From contig JASIRB010000758.1 of assembly GCA_030323885.1 (NCBI GenBank), positions 241,609 to 305,608 of the forward strand: a DNA stretch of 64,000 bases. Direction: 5' to 3'. Position numbers and translations under genes: made by a program. The DNA comes from Branchipolynoe longqiensis. Its lineage: Eukaryota > Annelida > Polychaeta > Phyllodocida > Polynoidae. The number at the start of each line of letters is the position of its first letter. Positions within the stretch are counted from its first letter, which is position 1. This document shows positions 1 to 10,600 of this stretch, one piece after another. The notes below the pieces were generated by a model. The model was given only the letters and a program-made list of their open reading frames with translations. It was not told the DNA's origin and ran no database searches.

Positions 1-178
1 TTGGCATGCTTGCCGAAACTAATTTTATATGTTCGCACTCAAAATATCTCAAAAGTTAGTCATTTTAAAATAAACGTTTCTCCAAATGAAAGTAAAATAG
101 AAGATAACAATCAATTTAATATATTGATCTCAGAAAAATGACAAACTCAAAACCATCGGAATATTCAACTTTTAAGTT
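1..178 (+). mobile_element. MITE-G fragment, right half
   Basis: This is the right part of a dispersed roughly 350-bp AT-rich element seen repeatedly in the window (30518, 41345, 54526, 55357, 55882 and others). The shared landmarks are a GCTTGCCAAAACTAA-like block, a TCTCAGAAAATGA block and the terminus CCATCGGACTATGCAACTTT. The last copy of the terminus is mutated here (CATCGGAATATTCAACTTTT). The left half lies outside the window. It is non-coding. Confidence 0.6.
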
Positions 179-526
179 ATTAGGAACTTGTGTGTATGTA
201 TGCATGATGCGGAGTATGTTGATTGATTGATTGAGTGGGGTTTCACATCGTATATAGACCAACATGGTTACCGTTTTGTGACAGCATACTCGTGGCTGCT
301 TTTATAGTGCTGTTAGATACAGATACCGTGTCACCAGAGCCATAGTGTGATATCCCTCTCAGCGATATTCTTGTGAAAGCTCTGCTCGTTGGATCCTACT
401 GATCCTAATCAATATTAACCTACTTACACTAACTATAGGTCCCATCTGAAATTACCCTGAATACACCCAATCAACCTGAATACCCCCCCCCCCACACACA
501 CACACACAACTACCCCCCACCACTAA
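179..526. other. No gene; degenerate SINE-like and simple sequence
   Basis: The stretch holds a poorly preserved reverse SINE-A-like segment around 225-345 (TGGGGTTTCACATC, then GACAGCATACTCGTGGC and TATAGTGCTG). A C-run followed by a short CA repeat lies at about 482-509. Nothing protein-coding is visible. Confidence 0.4.
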
Positions 527-860
527 CGGGCGCGGTGGCCGAATCGGTAGAGCGCGGGCCTCGTGTGCGGAAGGTCGGGAGTTTGGTGCCCAGTCGAGTC
601 AAACCAATGACTTTTCAAATTGATACATGTCGCTGTCCAGCCTTGCACCTGGCATTACTCGCACAGGGCAGGACTGGTTTGATCAATGACAGGATAATGT
701 GACTGAGTGGGATATTGGGACATGGTGTCAGTGGCCTGATTTCCCAGTGGGGCAGCACTATAAAGTCACCATGAGTGCGCACTGTCACACGTCAGTACCA
801 ATCCTGATATGACCTTAGATGTTGCAAGGATGCAAAACTCCAACAGCCAACCAAGCAACC
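527..860 (+). mobile_element. SINE-A, tRNA-derived, full-length copy
   Basis: The copy starts with a tRNA-like head containing an A-box (TGGCCGAATCGG) and a degraded B-box region (GGAGTTTGGTGCCCAGTCGAGTC). A conserved body of about 230 bp follows and the tail reads CAAAACTCCAACAGCCAACC. The same arrangement recurs some 25 times in this window in both orientations, which defines the family. Pol III transcription from the internal boxes is the known mechanism for such SINEs; activity of this copy is unknown. Confidence 0.85.
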
Positions 861-1540
861 TTTAATCCAAGTGTGGCACTTGTAGAAAGCTATATATAAG
901 CACCCCTAGCCCCCCCGGACCCCCCGCCCCCACTAACCCCCCACCTCAATTCACTACTACAACTTCTCTTAACTCATCTTTTACACATCTTTCAGGTCAG
1001 TGCTTTGATGGCAATATAGTCCATCCATATTGTTATAACTTTGTTTGGTGAGTAGCGGCATTTTTCATTAGGGACGGTGCATGAGCACTAATCAGAGGAA
1101 TAACACCATTTGAACAAAACAAAACACATAGCCCTACATGTTGTTAGGACCTAAGACCCCAAATCACACTAGTGTACATTAGTGTGCACTCTATCTTGAT
1201 GTATATCCCTTGCACTATGTTGAGTACCTATGCTGTACACTATACAGCATAGGCTGCTCCCTCACTTTCTTTTTATGTTCATAATGGGTTGTGCTGCACA
1301 CAATGCAACACATTCTACTTCCACTATGTACAAATCAAATGTGATCACTTCAACGGCTGGAAGACCAGTGATTCGGCGCTGACAAAATATGTATTCAGAT
1401 GAATAAAAATATTTACCAAAAAACACTCCAAAAAATCACTCAATATTTTATTTTGCAGTTTGGTAATCAATAGCCACCAATTAGTTAAAGCAGTATTTGA
1501 AGTGCATCACAAGGTATGGCAAGTTATGCATGTTTTGTTA
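861..1540. other. No gene seen; contains a shared short repeat
   Basis: No convincing coding frame. Positions about 1357-1430 carry a block (GGAAGACCAGTGATTCGGCGCTGAC, then a stretch rich in ATTCAGATGAATAAA) that recurs near 3545, 21955 and 50652 and in reverse near 36700. It is therefore part of an interspersed repeat. The C-rich stretch at 900-935 is simple sequence. Confidence 0.5.
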
Positions 1541-1861
1541 TTTGCTTGTTGGTTTATGTCCTAGGAACATCTACGGTCATATCCGGATGGCTACGGACTT
1601 GAAACGGTGCACTCATGCCGATTTTATAGTGCCGCCCCATGGGGAGACCAGTTTGCTGGCACCCTGACCCAATATCCCACAGTCACATTATCCTGACACT
1701 GAGCTAACCAGTCCTTATCCTATCCTATTAATGCCGAGTGCCAGGCTAGGTAGCGACACATACAGATTTAGTAAGTCATTGGTTTGATTCGACAGGGATT
1801 AGAACTCCCGACCTTCCACATGGGAAGCCTGCGCTCTACCGATTCGACCAGCGCGTCCGGT
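1541..1861 (-). mobile_element. SINE-A, reverse copy
   Basis: Reading on the plus strand, the tail comes first (GGTTTATGTCCTAGGAACATC) and the tRNA-like head last (CTACCGATTCGACCAGCGCGTCCGG). All body blocks are present, including the GCCGCCCCATGGGGAGACCAG and CTATCCTATTAATGCCGAG segments. Confidence 0.85.
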
Positions 1862-2396
1862 AAATATTATGCAGGTTGCCAGGCTACAACTGATTATGAT
1901 GACGTCATCACTAAACTCTACAGGTAGAGGGAGGGAGGGGGAGGAGGTGTCCCTAATTCGTTTATTGCGAACGAGGCTCTCAACAGTGACTACAGGTGAG
2001 AGGGAATACCACACCTGACAATTCACACGCCTGAAGTGAATGTAGGTCAATGGGCACCGTGCTACCAAGAACTAAACCACACATCACCGTGATATAAAGT
2101 CCACGGCTTGAATCTGTGGTTGTGTAGGCAGGCTATGGTGAAATCAATACAGGCAAAAAGAGAAAGGAAGAGTATAAAGAGTGAAAGAAGAGAGAGATCC
2201 AAGCCCTCAGGTTTATTCTTTATATGGTACATGTATCCAGTATGGCATATCACCTGACCACATTCTCCCAATGAGAATCAAACATCTACAGCTCTACCAA
2301 TGAGAATCAAGCATTTCCGGTCACCATGGTTACATTGATCTGCCCACCACCACCGAGCGGCGTGGCTCCTTTGGTCACCACCTGCCCGGAGCTCAC
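1862..2396. other. No gene seen
   Basis: Short open frames occur on the minus strand but have no motif, biased codon pattern or partner exon. I see no repeat family that I can name here. Confidence 0.4.
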
Positions 2397-2399
2397 CAG

Positions 2400-3121
2400 G
2401 GGCCGTATGCAGGAGTCAGTGTTAGCGAGGAAAAAAGGTGTTTGGCAGGAATTCCGGTTTAGCGGCGAAAAATGGTATGCACGAGTCAGTGTTAGGCCTA
2501 ACACCAAAGGCTTAACCGGTGTTACCTTACCCCTAAAAAATATTAGGTTTAGCGAATTTATTAGGCCCAAATCTATTCAATGCTGTCATATTTAATAGAA
2601 TTACATACGCAATAAGTGAAATTTTATCAATTTAACCCTAAATCCGAACCCTCCTTAAGGCTACCGCCGTATTGGCGGCGATATTAATATTTATATGTTC
2701 GAATCGATGAACGTAAAGTAAACAAACCGCCGCCGCCGCCAGTAGGGAAAGCGACGTTGATGCGGTGGCTGCGGCGATTTGTTTACTTTACGTTCGTCGA
2801 TTCGAACATATAAATATTAATATCACCGTTGTTACAGCGGCAGCGTTAATATTGCTTTGAATTTAGGGTTAATTTCCTCAAATTTCAGTTATTACGTATT
2901 TAATTCTGTTAAATATGATCGCATTTAATATATTTAAGCCTAATATTTGGGTACAGATGCAGAGGGATTTCCCAAATCTATAAATAAATTCACGTTTAGC
3001 TATAATGAAAGTGTTACGCGCTCCTGCATACGACTTGACACAGTTCGCGACGTCGGCGATAGCTAACCGGTAATAGGCTCTAACACCAAGACCCGCTAAC
3101 ACTGACTCCTGCATACGGGCC
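2400..3121. mobile_element. Foldback element FB-1 with long internal palindrome
   Basis: Terminal inverted repeats of about 28 bp bound the element (GGGCCGTATGCAGGAGTCAG at left, its complement at right). They are flanked by the 3-bp direct repeat CAG (2397-2399 and 3122-3124). Inside lies a near-perfect palindrome: arms of about 100 bp at roughly 2655-2745 and 2765-2855 share TATTAATATTTATATG, GTAAAGTAAACAAA and GCCGCCGCCGCC blocks. No transposase is present, so it is non-autonomous. Related copies are at 6567 and 13573. Confidence 0.8.
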
Positions 3122-3159
3122 CAGATGTCAACATGACCAGATGTCAACATACTCCACAC

Positions 3160-3402
3160 CAGATGCGGTGGCGAATCAGGAGAGCGCAGACTTCACGATT
3201 TTAGGTTCTGTCGAGTCAAACAAATGACTTACAAATTTACCAAATTGAATCTAGTCGCTACCTACGCTGGCACTCGGCATTACTATGCTAGGGCAAGGAC
3301 TGGCTAGCTCGGTATCAGGATAATGTGGCTGGGTAGTGGGAAATCAGGTCATCGTGCCATTGGCCTGGTCTCCCAGTCAGGCAGCACTATTAAGTCGCTC
3401 TG
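3160..3402 (+). mobile_element. SINE-A, 3'-truncated copy
   Basis: The tRNA-like head (AGATGCGGTGGCGAATCAGG) and most of the body are present. Similarity stops at about GCAGCACTATTAAGTCGC, before the usual tail. Confidence 0.75.
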
Positions 3403-3444
3403 TAAATTGTCCAACTATTCCATATATAAGTCTTGAAATCAGGA

Positions 3445-3620
3445 CTCAATATTGTTATTTCAGCTGATTTGAGCTAGCTGCTGATGGCAAAATCAGACTA
3501 CACATACATAAGACATATTGTAAAAAAAAAAAACTATTGTTACATGGTCGGAAGACCAGAGCAATGGCACTGACTAAAGACTTTATTCGATGAATAAACT
3601 ATATTTAAAACAACAACAAA
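3445..3620. repeat. Interspersed repeat also found at 50565-50715
   Basis: The stretch from TTGTTATTTCAGCTGATTTG through the GGAAGACCAG and GACTTTATTCGATGAATAAAC blocks is shared almost base for base with 50565-50715. Its second half alone occurs near 1357, 21955 and 36700. It is non-coding and has no obvious terminal structure. Confidence 0.6.
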
Positions 3621-3800
3621 AAATAGTGCTGACAATGCATTTTTCTATGGCGATAACCAACATCCTTCTCCACTTCTGACCTCCTGAACCCTCCACTCCA
3701 AACAGGTTGGACAGGCAGTTGTTATCAGGCCGGCTATATGCTGGTCTAGATGCACATTTTAAATGATAACAGGTCAACATTGTGAAGCCTTATCTGATTA

Positions 3801-4095
3801 ACAGGTGGCCGAAACCGTAGAGCGCAGGCCTCGCGTGCGGAAGATCGCGAGTTCGCGAGTTCGGTTCCCGGTCGAATCAAACCAATGACTTAAAAATTGA
3901 TACTTGTCGCTTCCTAGCCTGGTGCTCGGCATTATTAGGATAGGGCAAGGGATGGTTAGCTCGGTGTCAGGATAATGCGACAGAGTGGGATATCGGGCAT
4001 GGTGCTGGCGGCTTGATTTCCTGGTGGGGCAGCACTATAAAATGGCCATGAGTGCGCACTGTCACAAGTCGGTACCCGTCCTGATATGACCTTTG
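3801..4095 (+). mobile_element. SINE-A, copy interrupted at its tail by a MITE
   Basis: The head (GGTGGCCGAAACCGTAGAGC) and the full body are present. The tail is cut at CTGATATGACCTT, where the next element begins, so the MITE is probably the younger insertion. Confidence 0.8.
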
Positions 4096-4625
4096 ACCGA
4101 GCTGATTCGATTCATATAAATCGGATAATATCAACCACCTCTGTAGGTGGTTTATATGAAGCGAATTTTATGAATCGACTTAGATCGCCCGTGTGAACGC
4201 AACCAACTAACTTGATGCGGATTAAGGATGTCACACGCATGCGCAGTTGAGACCTTAGTTTGTTGACTTTCTGGTCGATCAAAAGCGCATATTATATAAT
4301 TTAATTAATGAAACCGCTATCTATGCACAGATATTTTTTTCAGCATTTATTTTTTGGGTTTCACTGCCCAGCAGAAGTTTTGACCGTTCCAAACCAATAC
4401 GATTCAATCCATACATATCTAGGTCGAACCCACACTCTCTCGGTCGACGTCGACGAACCCAAATTGGCGCTCGTTAGTCTGTACTTGCTCATGCGCAGAT
4501 ATCCACTTCCGCCTTAAACCGATTCAAAGCACTGCCTGTGTGAACGCGAAACACTTTCGGACTAAATCGAATCATATGATTCGATTTGTTTTTTTTTTTT
4601 TTTGTTTTGTTTTTTTTTTGTGTTT

Positions 4626-4662
<37 letters not shown>

Positions 4663-4802
4663 TTTTTTTTTTTTTTGTTTTTTTTTTTGTTTTTTTTGTT
4701 TTTTTTTTTTTTTTTTTTTTGTTTTTTGTTTTTTTTTTTTTTTTTTTGTTTTTTTTTTTGGTCTGATTCGCTTCACATTTTGCCCGTGTGAACACGGCTA
4801 TA
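4096..4802. mobile_element. MITE-C copy with expanded T tract
   Basis: The element uses repeated GATTCGCTTCATATAAATCG-like modules, a small palindrome at about 4129-4157 (ACCACCTC / GAGGTGGT type) and the terminus GCCCGTGTGAACACGGC at 4783-4799. Its middle (4220-4540) is closely related to 23525-23840. A T/G homopolymer-like tract fills 4587-4759. Long open frames reported from this tract are low-complexity artefacts. A host transposase is not visible. Confidence 0.7.
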
Positions 4803-6075
4803 GATGTATGCACTATATACCACACATGCACACATGTATGCACTATGTACCACACTATGTACCACACATGCACACATATATGCACTATATACCACACATG
4901 CACACATATATGCACTATATACCACACATGCACACATATATGCACTATGTACCACACATGCACACATGTATGCACTATATACCACACTATGTACCACACA
5001 TGCACACATGTATGCATTATATACCACACATGCACACATGTATGCACTATGTACCACACTATGTACCACACATGCACACATGTATGCACTATATACCACA
5101 CATGCACACATGTATGCACTATATACCACACATGCACACATGTATGCACTATGTACCACACATGCACACATGTATGCACTATATACCACACATGCACACA
5201 TGCACACATGTATGCACTATATACCACACATGCACACATGTATGCACTATGTACCACACACATGCACACATGTATGCACTATATACCACACATGCACACA
5301 TGTATGCACTATATACCACACATGCACACATGTATGCACTATATACCACACATGCACACATGTATGCACTATGTACCACAGCACACATGTTGCACTATTA
5401 CACACATGCACACATGTATGCACTATGTACCACACATGCACACATGTATGCACTATGTACCACACATGCACACATGTATGCACTATGTACCACACATGTA
5501 TGCACTATATACCACACATGCACACATGTATGCACTATATACCACACATGCACACATGTATGCACTATGTACCACACATGCACACATGTATGCACTATAT
5601 ACCACACATGCACACATGTATGCACTATGTACCACACATGCACACATGTATGCACTATGTACCACACATGCACATATGTATGCACTATATACCACACATG
5701 CACACATGTATGCGCTATGTACCACACATGCACACATGTATGCACTATGTACCACACATGCACACATGTATGCACTATGTACCACACATGCACTCACTAT
5801 GTACCACACATGCACACATGTATGCACTATATACCACACACACATGTATGCGCTATGTACCACACATGCACACATGTATGCACTATATACCACACATGCA
5901 CACATGTATGCACTATATACCACACATGCACACATGTATGCACTATATACCACACATGCATACATGTATGCACTATATACCACACATGTATGCACTATAT
6001 ACCACAATGTATACCACACATGGACACATGTATGCACTATATACCACACATGGAGACATGTGCATATATGATGCA
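4803..6075. repeat. Minisatellite, 30-bp unit, about 40 copies
   Basis: The unit reads ATGCACACATGTATGCACTA followed by TATACCACAC, with TATACC/GTACC variants and occasional shortened units. It begins directly at the outer end of the MITE-C copy (CACGGCTATAG then the first unit). Because 30 is a multiple of three, all frames stay open for hundreds of codons on both strands; this is not evidence of a gene. Confidence 0.95.
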
Positions 6076-6088
6076 CTATTTATATATA

Positions 6089-6420
6089 GGGAGCGGGACG
6101 GAGCTCAAGTGGTAGAGTGTCCGCTTGTGAAGGTATCGATCATCCTATCGATCCTGCTCAGTGGACACATTTGCATTTTGGGTTATTTTCCCATTCCAAC
6201 CGGTGGTCCCCACTGGTTCATTAAAGGGTGTGTTATGTCCTGTACTGTCTGTGGGAAAGTGCATACCTAAAAAAAAACTTGCTGCTTATTGGAAAGAGTA
6301 GCCTATGTGGCGGCACCGGGTTTTCTCCAAAGAAATATGTCAGAATGACCATATGTTTGAAATCCAATAGCCGATGATAAAAAGTAAATATTTTGTTGAC
6401 TTTCGTTTTTTATTGATATA
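6089..6420 (+). mobile_element. tRNA-headed SINE resembling a molluscan family (SINE-M)
   Basis: The head GAGCGGGACGGAGCTCAAGT matches an A-box-bearing tRNA-like start. The body contains GTCTGTGGGAAAGTGCATA, TTGCTGCTTATTGGAAAGAG and the late block CCAATAGCCGATGATAAAAA. I recall a SINE with these blocks from many mollusc genomes; that is memory, not a search. Further copies are at 14345-14686 (reverse) and 15640-15797. Confidence 0.7.
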
Positions 6421-6424
6421 TATA

Positions 6425-6550
6425 CCATGCATACACACGCCCACACACGTGTGCCGAATACGACTATTGCACGCAGGCAGGGAATGCCCCGTCCAGCTGT
6501 CACCGACCCTGACACCGACACTGACACTGACACCGACACCGACACCTGCA
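6425..6550. repeat. Simple repeats: CA-rich and GACACC hexamer run
   Basis: A CACACGCCCACACACG tract at about 6430-6450 is followed by repeated GACACC/GACACT units at about 6508-6547. The short frames over it (threonine/aspartate or proline repeats) are translation of the repeat. Confidence 0.8.
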
Positions 6551-6566
6551 AGCACCGCCTGACCTG

Positions 6567-7287
6567 GGGCCATATGCATATGTCCGGGTTAGTGCTGCGA
6601 AGCTGGTTTTCGGCGGGTTGGCCGTGTTAGCGGCGAAAAATGTGTATGCATGTGTCCGCGTTAAACTAACTCGGCGAGGTTAAAGTCGCCTGTACTAACC
6701 CCAAGCAAAAGGATGGTTAAAGGTGGGGTTAGGGATCGATTATGGCCAAATCTATTGAATGCGATCATATTTAACATAATTACATACTCAAATAGTAAAA
6801 TTTCATTAAATTAACCCTAAATTCGAAGCAATATTAACGTAGCAGCTAAAACGGCGGCGTTATTCATATTGTCGAATCGACGAATGTAAAGTAAACAAAT
6901 CGCTGCCTCCGCAGCGACGTCGATATCGAGGCCCCCTAAGTTGCTAAATAGCTGAAACGTTAATTATTTACGCCCAAATCTATTCAATGCGATCATATTT
7001 AACAGAATTACATACGCAATAAGTGAAATTTAATTAAATTAACCCTAAAATCGAAGCGAGATTAACGCTGATGCCATAACGACGGCGATATTAATATTTT
7101 CGAATCGACGAATGTAATGTAAACAAAGCGAGGCCCCCTAGGTTGCTAAATAACTGAAACGTTAACTAACCCGAGCACGCTTTGGTCATATACATGCCCC
7201 GTGACACATTTGGAACTCCGGGGTTAATTAACCCGGGACCCGCCTTTAACCCCGGCCCGGTTAAAAATTGGCTCATGCATACGGGCC
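6567..7287. mobile_element. Foldback element FB-2
   Basis: The termini GGGCCATATGCATATG and CATGCATACGGGCC are inverted repeats, and the 3-bp direct repeat CTG flanks the element on both sides (6564-6566, 7288-7290). The interior shares the ATCTATTCAATGCGATCATA, AACCCTAAATTCGAAGC and GTAAAGTAAACAAATCGC blocks with FB-1. Here the internal palindrome is decayed or rearranged, with the block present twice in direct orientation (about 6750-6950 and 6970-7150). Confidence 0.75.
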
Positions 7288-7414
7288 CTGGGGTGTAACG
7301 TCGTAGTGGCATATTGCGCTGTGCCGTCCTGTGTACGGCTGTTCCAGTCACCACCTACCCCCCCCCCTCACCCCTACTCCCCACCCACGTACACAGCAAA
7401 CACAGACGGTCCAC

Positions 7415-7722
7415 ACCGGGTGCGGTGGCCGAATCGGTAGAGCGCGGGCCTTGTGTATGGAAGTTCGGGAGTTCGGTTCCCGGTCGAGTCAATAACTTAT
7501 CAAATTGATACTTGACGCTTCCTAACTTGGCGCTCGGCATTATTAGGATAGGGAAAGGACTGGTTAGCTTAGTGTCAGGATAATGTGACTGAGTTGGATA
7601 TCAAGTTGTGGTGCTGGTGGCCTGGTTTTCCCAGTGGTATAAAGTGCACTCTCACATGTCGGTACCCGTCCTGATATCGCCTTAGGTGTTTCTAGGACAT
7701 AAAACAACAACAAACAAACAAT
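7415..7722 (+). mobile_element. SINE-A, nearly full-length
   Basis: The tRNA-like head is well kept (GCGGTGGCCGAATCGGTAGA, then GTTCGGTTCCCGGTCGAGTC). The copy ends in ACATAAAACAACAACAAACA. A short deletion removes the CAGTGGGGCAGCAC part of the body. Confidence 0.85.
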
Positions 7723-8055
7723 AAGCACATGGCACACATCCGGTAGAGAGCCAGAGTACGGTGTGTGTGTGGGGGGGGGGGGGGTAAACACACATCATCA
7801 ATCGAGTGCAGTGTGCATGACAGAAATAGGGGTAATTGTGTGTCATCAGTATGGTTGCAGAGGGCCCTGTTGTTTGGCGGTTACTATGGTTACTAACTAG
7901 GTCAGGGTATGAGTGACCAGAGTGGGCACTCTGTAACTAGGTCAATTTCACTGCAATCTACATGAGAAGCAATTATATAATAATTAGTTATCAGGAAGCA
8001 TTGCTGGGCTTGTATGACACGCCTTCACTACAATAGTACAAGTTGCAGTGAAATT
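7723..8055. other. No gene seen
   Basis: A GT run followed by a G run lies at about 7760-7785. The remainder is unremarkable non-coding sequence. Confidence 0.4.
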
Positions 8056-8318
8056 TGTTTGTTTGTTGTTTAGTGTCCTACCAACATGTAAGGTCAGACC
8101 AGGACCGACTTGTGACAGTGTGCACAGTATCAGGATAATGTGACTGAGTGCGACATCAGGTCATGGTGCTGGTGGTCTGTTCTCCCAGTGGGGCAGCACT
8201 ATAAAATCACCATGAGTGCATACTATCACAAGTCGGTATACATCCTCATGACCGTGAATGTTGCTAGGATGTAAAACCCCAACAAACAAACAACCCATCA
8301 TCTCTCTCCCCCGTCCTG
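8056..8318. mobile_element. Two fused SINE-A fragments in opposite orientation
   Basis: Positions 8056-8128 read as a reverse SINE-A tail (AGTGTCCTACCAACATGTAA). From about 8128 a forward fragment starts at CAGTATCAGGATAATGTGAC and runs to GATGTAAAACCCCAACAAAC. Another forward tail resumes at CCCCGTCCTGATATTACC and is split by the next SINE. Confidence 0.7.
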
Positions 8319-8331
8319 ATATTACCTTAGA

Positions 8332-8662
8332 TTGGTTGGTTCTTTGAGTTTTACGTCCTAGCAACATCTAAGGTCATATCAGGACGGGTACCGACTTGTG
8401 ACAGTACGCACTCATGGTGACTTTAGAGTGCTGCCCCACTGGGAGACCAGGCCACCAGCACCATGACCTGATAACACACTCAGTCACATTTTCCTGACAC
8501 TGAGCAAACCAGTCCTTGCCCTATCCTATTAATGCCGAGCACCAGGCTAAGAAGCGACAAGTATCAATTTTATAAGTCATTAGTTTGACTCAACCGGGAA
8601 CAGAACTCCCGAACTTCCGCATGCGAGGCCCGCGCTCTACCGATTAGGCCACCGCACCCGGT
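8332..8662 (-). mobile_element. SINE-A inserted in another SINE-A, with target duplication
   Basis: This is a full-length reverse copy from TTGGTTGGTTCTTTGAG to the head CCACCGCACCCGG. It is flanked by TATTACCTTAGA (8320-8331) and TATGACCTTAGA (8663-8674), a near-identical 12-bp duplication. It splits an older forward SINE-A tail, which continues to about 8712 (GCTAGGAAGTAAAAGAACAA). This is direct evidence of retrotransposition. Confidence 0.85.
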
Positions 8663-8712
8663 ATATGACCTTAGATATTGCTAGGAAGTAAAAGAACAAC
8701 AAACAAAGAACC

Positions 8713-9590
8713 ATTAATTCCCCCCCCCCCGACTCCCACCAGATTGGACAGACTCGAACAGAGTCGGAGATATCACGCATGGCGTTCCGGTTACTGTAAC
8801 CATGGCAACAGTAAGATTGCGCGTCATACCAGTTAATTGGCTGCGCTTAGCGGATCTAACCTAACAGAATGTGTCGCACTCTACAACGACTAGGCGAGGA
8901 CATGAAGCGACTAACATTAATGGACCGAACAAGGAAGCTCCATCTGCTCCTCGTTACACAGGCATGTAGGTGATAGTTGCCAGGGCAGTTGACAAGCTGT
9001 CGTATCGAGCACATTGGCCCAGTTTTGTCATATTCTTATTTGATTCTGGGTTAACAGTTACACTTATATTATACTCATATACTATGTTCATATGTATGAT
9101 ATATATTATCTATATAATATACCGAACGGTTGTTAAGTTTTAGGGTTGTTCTGATCACTATTCTTCTGTTAATCGGCGGTGCTAACGCGCATCATCGTAC
9201 TCCACTCATGCATCGCCATACACGGTTTGTTGTTAGTAAGTATGTTTTTTGCACCTATTGTACACATTTCATATTAATTTAGATCGTTTATTTACTAACT
9301 TTGGTCACTTCGACCAGAGTGGCATCCATTTTGAGTCACATAACCACAAGTGTTGTTAACTCCGTCATTAGATAGTGCCACCGATATGGTTTACTGCATA
9401 GTGGTACAGATGGATTGCACCAGATGGCGGCACTATGTTGAAACTGGGACCCTGCACGATTCTGGAATATAGCATATAAAACACCAACAAACAACTATTC
9501 CCACTCCCACCAAATATCGAACATGTGCAGCCTTGATCATGGCACTCTTGCCTGCCCTGAATCCATTTCAATCAATTGTTGCTGAGACTA
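8713..9590. other. No gene seen
   Basis: There is a C run at 8720-8730 and AT-rich sequence at 9060-9125. A few bases of SINE-A tail-like sequence occur near 9468-9500 (ATATAAAACACCAACAAACA). No supported coding frame. Confidence 0.4.
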
Positions 9591-9593
9591 ACT

Positions 9594-10092
9594 AGGATTG
9601 GGGGGTGGGGGTGGGGGTTGGCCATTGGGTGGGGGGGGGGGTCAGGTGACTAAGGCCGTGTATCCATAGACTGTTCCCTTGTTCCGTGTTCGCTTGTGAC
9701 GCGCCACACAGACAATGAACCTGCGTTTTGCTTAGTGGCCGTTCCCATAGACCCCTTTCAATGTTTGTAAACATTGTGTGTGCCCACGCAGCTTGGCTGC
9801 AGATCGAATGCACACTGCCACTAAATATCCATGCTGACGTCATATGAAATAGGTCTATAGGTTGGACCTAGAGAGTGTATGGCCATATGCATGGCACATG
9901 TGACGTACTGACCGGGAACATAGAGAATGAACACATTCATTGTCTGTGTGGTGCGTCACAAGGTCACAAGTGAACACGAAACAAGTGAACACGAAACAAG
10001 AGAACACGCCACAAGGGTACAGTCTATGGATGCACGGCCTTAGTCACCTGACCCTCCCCCCCCCCCACCAATGACCAACCCCCAACCCAATA
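9594..10092. mobile_element. Foldback element FB-3 with G/C-run termini
   Basis: The two ends are inverted copies of each other over about 100 bp. The left end has a G-rich stretch, then TCAGGTGACTAAGGCCGTGT and CCATAGACTGT. The right end has ACAGTCTATGGATGCACGGC, CTTAGTCACCTGACC and a C-rich stretch. Inner parts also match in inverted form (GACGCGCCACACAGACAATGA versus TCATTGTCTGTGTGGTGCGTC). The inner right arm carries three AAGTGAACACGAAAC-like units. It is non-coding. Confidence 0.75.
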
Positions 10093-10600
10093 GTAATAGA
10101 AGCCATTGTACCCTGATCAGGTGTTATCGATTAGTGCACATCGCAGCGCGGGACAGATGGTCTAGTGGATACAGTGTTTGCTTCCCGCTCGATAGGCGTT
10201 TGTCATTGGTAAAGTCGGAGGGAAACAGCATGCCTAGCTCGGCCCTCGAACCCGACACTTCTGCCATTTCGGGGCGAGCATCCTAGGCAATAGGCCCTCT
10301 AGGATTTATGATGACATCAACCGACCCACGCCTACCTGTGTATGTGGCATTTCACCTGTGAAGTTTGAACCGAACTCACTACACTGGGCACCCCCCTTCA
10401 CCCGTCCCCCTCGGGAATAGTTGTTTGTTGGGGTTTTACATCCTAGCAACATCCACGGGCATGCTTACAAAACGGGTATTACGAGTTCAGCCGGTCGCCA
10501 AGAAGAGACTGAAGCCAAATCATGTTAAAGCTGCATAGTTAGAGGAAGTTTCACATTTTCAAAAACCAAACCCATTATCTAGATTTGATTCTACGTATCT
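10093..10600. other. No gene; possible tRNA-like segment and SINE-A tail fragment
   Basis: At about 10152-10280 a GGTCTAGTGGATACAGTG-type start and GCCCTCGAACCCGACACTT resemble A- and B-box regions of a tRNA-derived repeat, but no cloverleaf closes. At 10418-10465 a reverse SINE-A tail (GTTGGGGTTTTACATCCTAG) is present. MITE-G left-end-like sequence (AAGCTGCATAGTTAGAGGAA) begins near 10528. Confidence 0.35.

Noticed and set aside
527..600. Functional tRNA gene at SINE-A heads
   Set aside because: A- and B-boxes are present but no cloverleaf closes, and the SINE body follows in every copy.
4562..6270. Very long open frames on both strands (up to about 500 codons)
   Set aside because: They are translations of a T/G tract and a 30-bp minisatellite; the period is a multiple of three, so all frames stay open.
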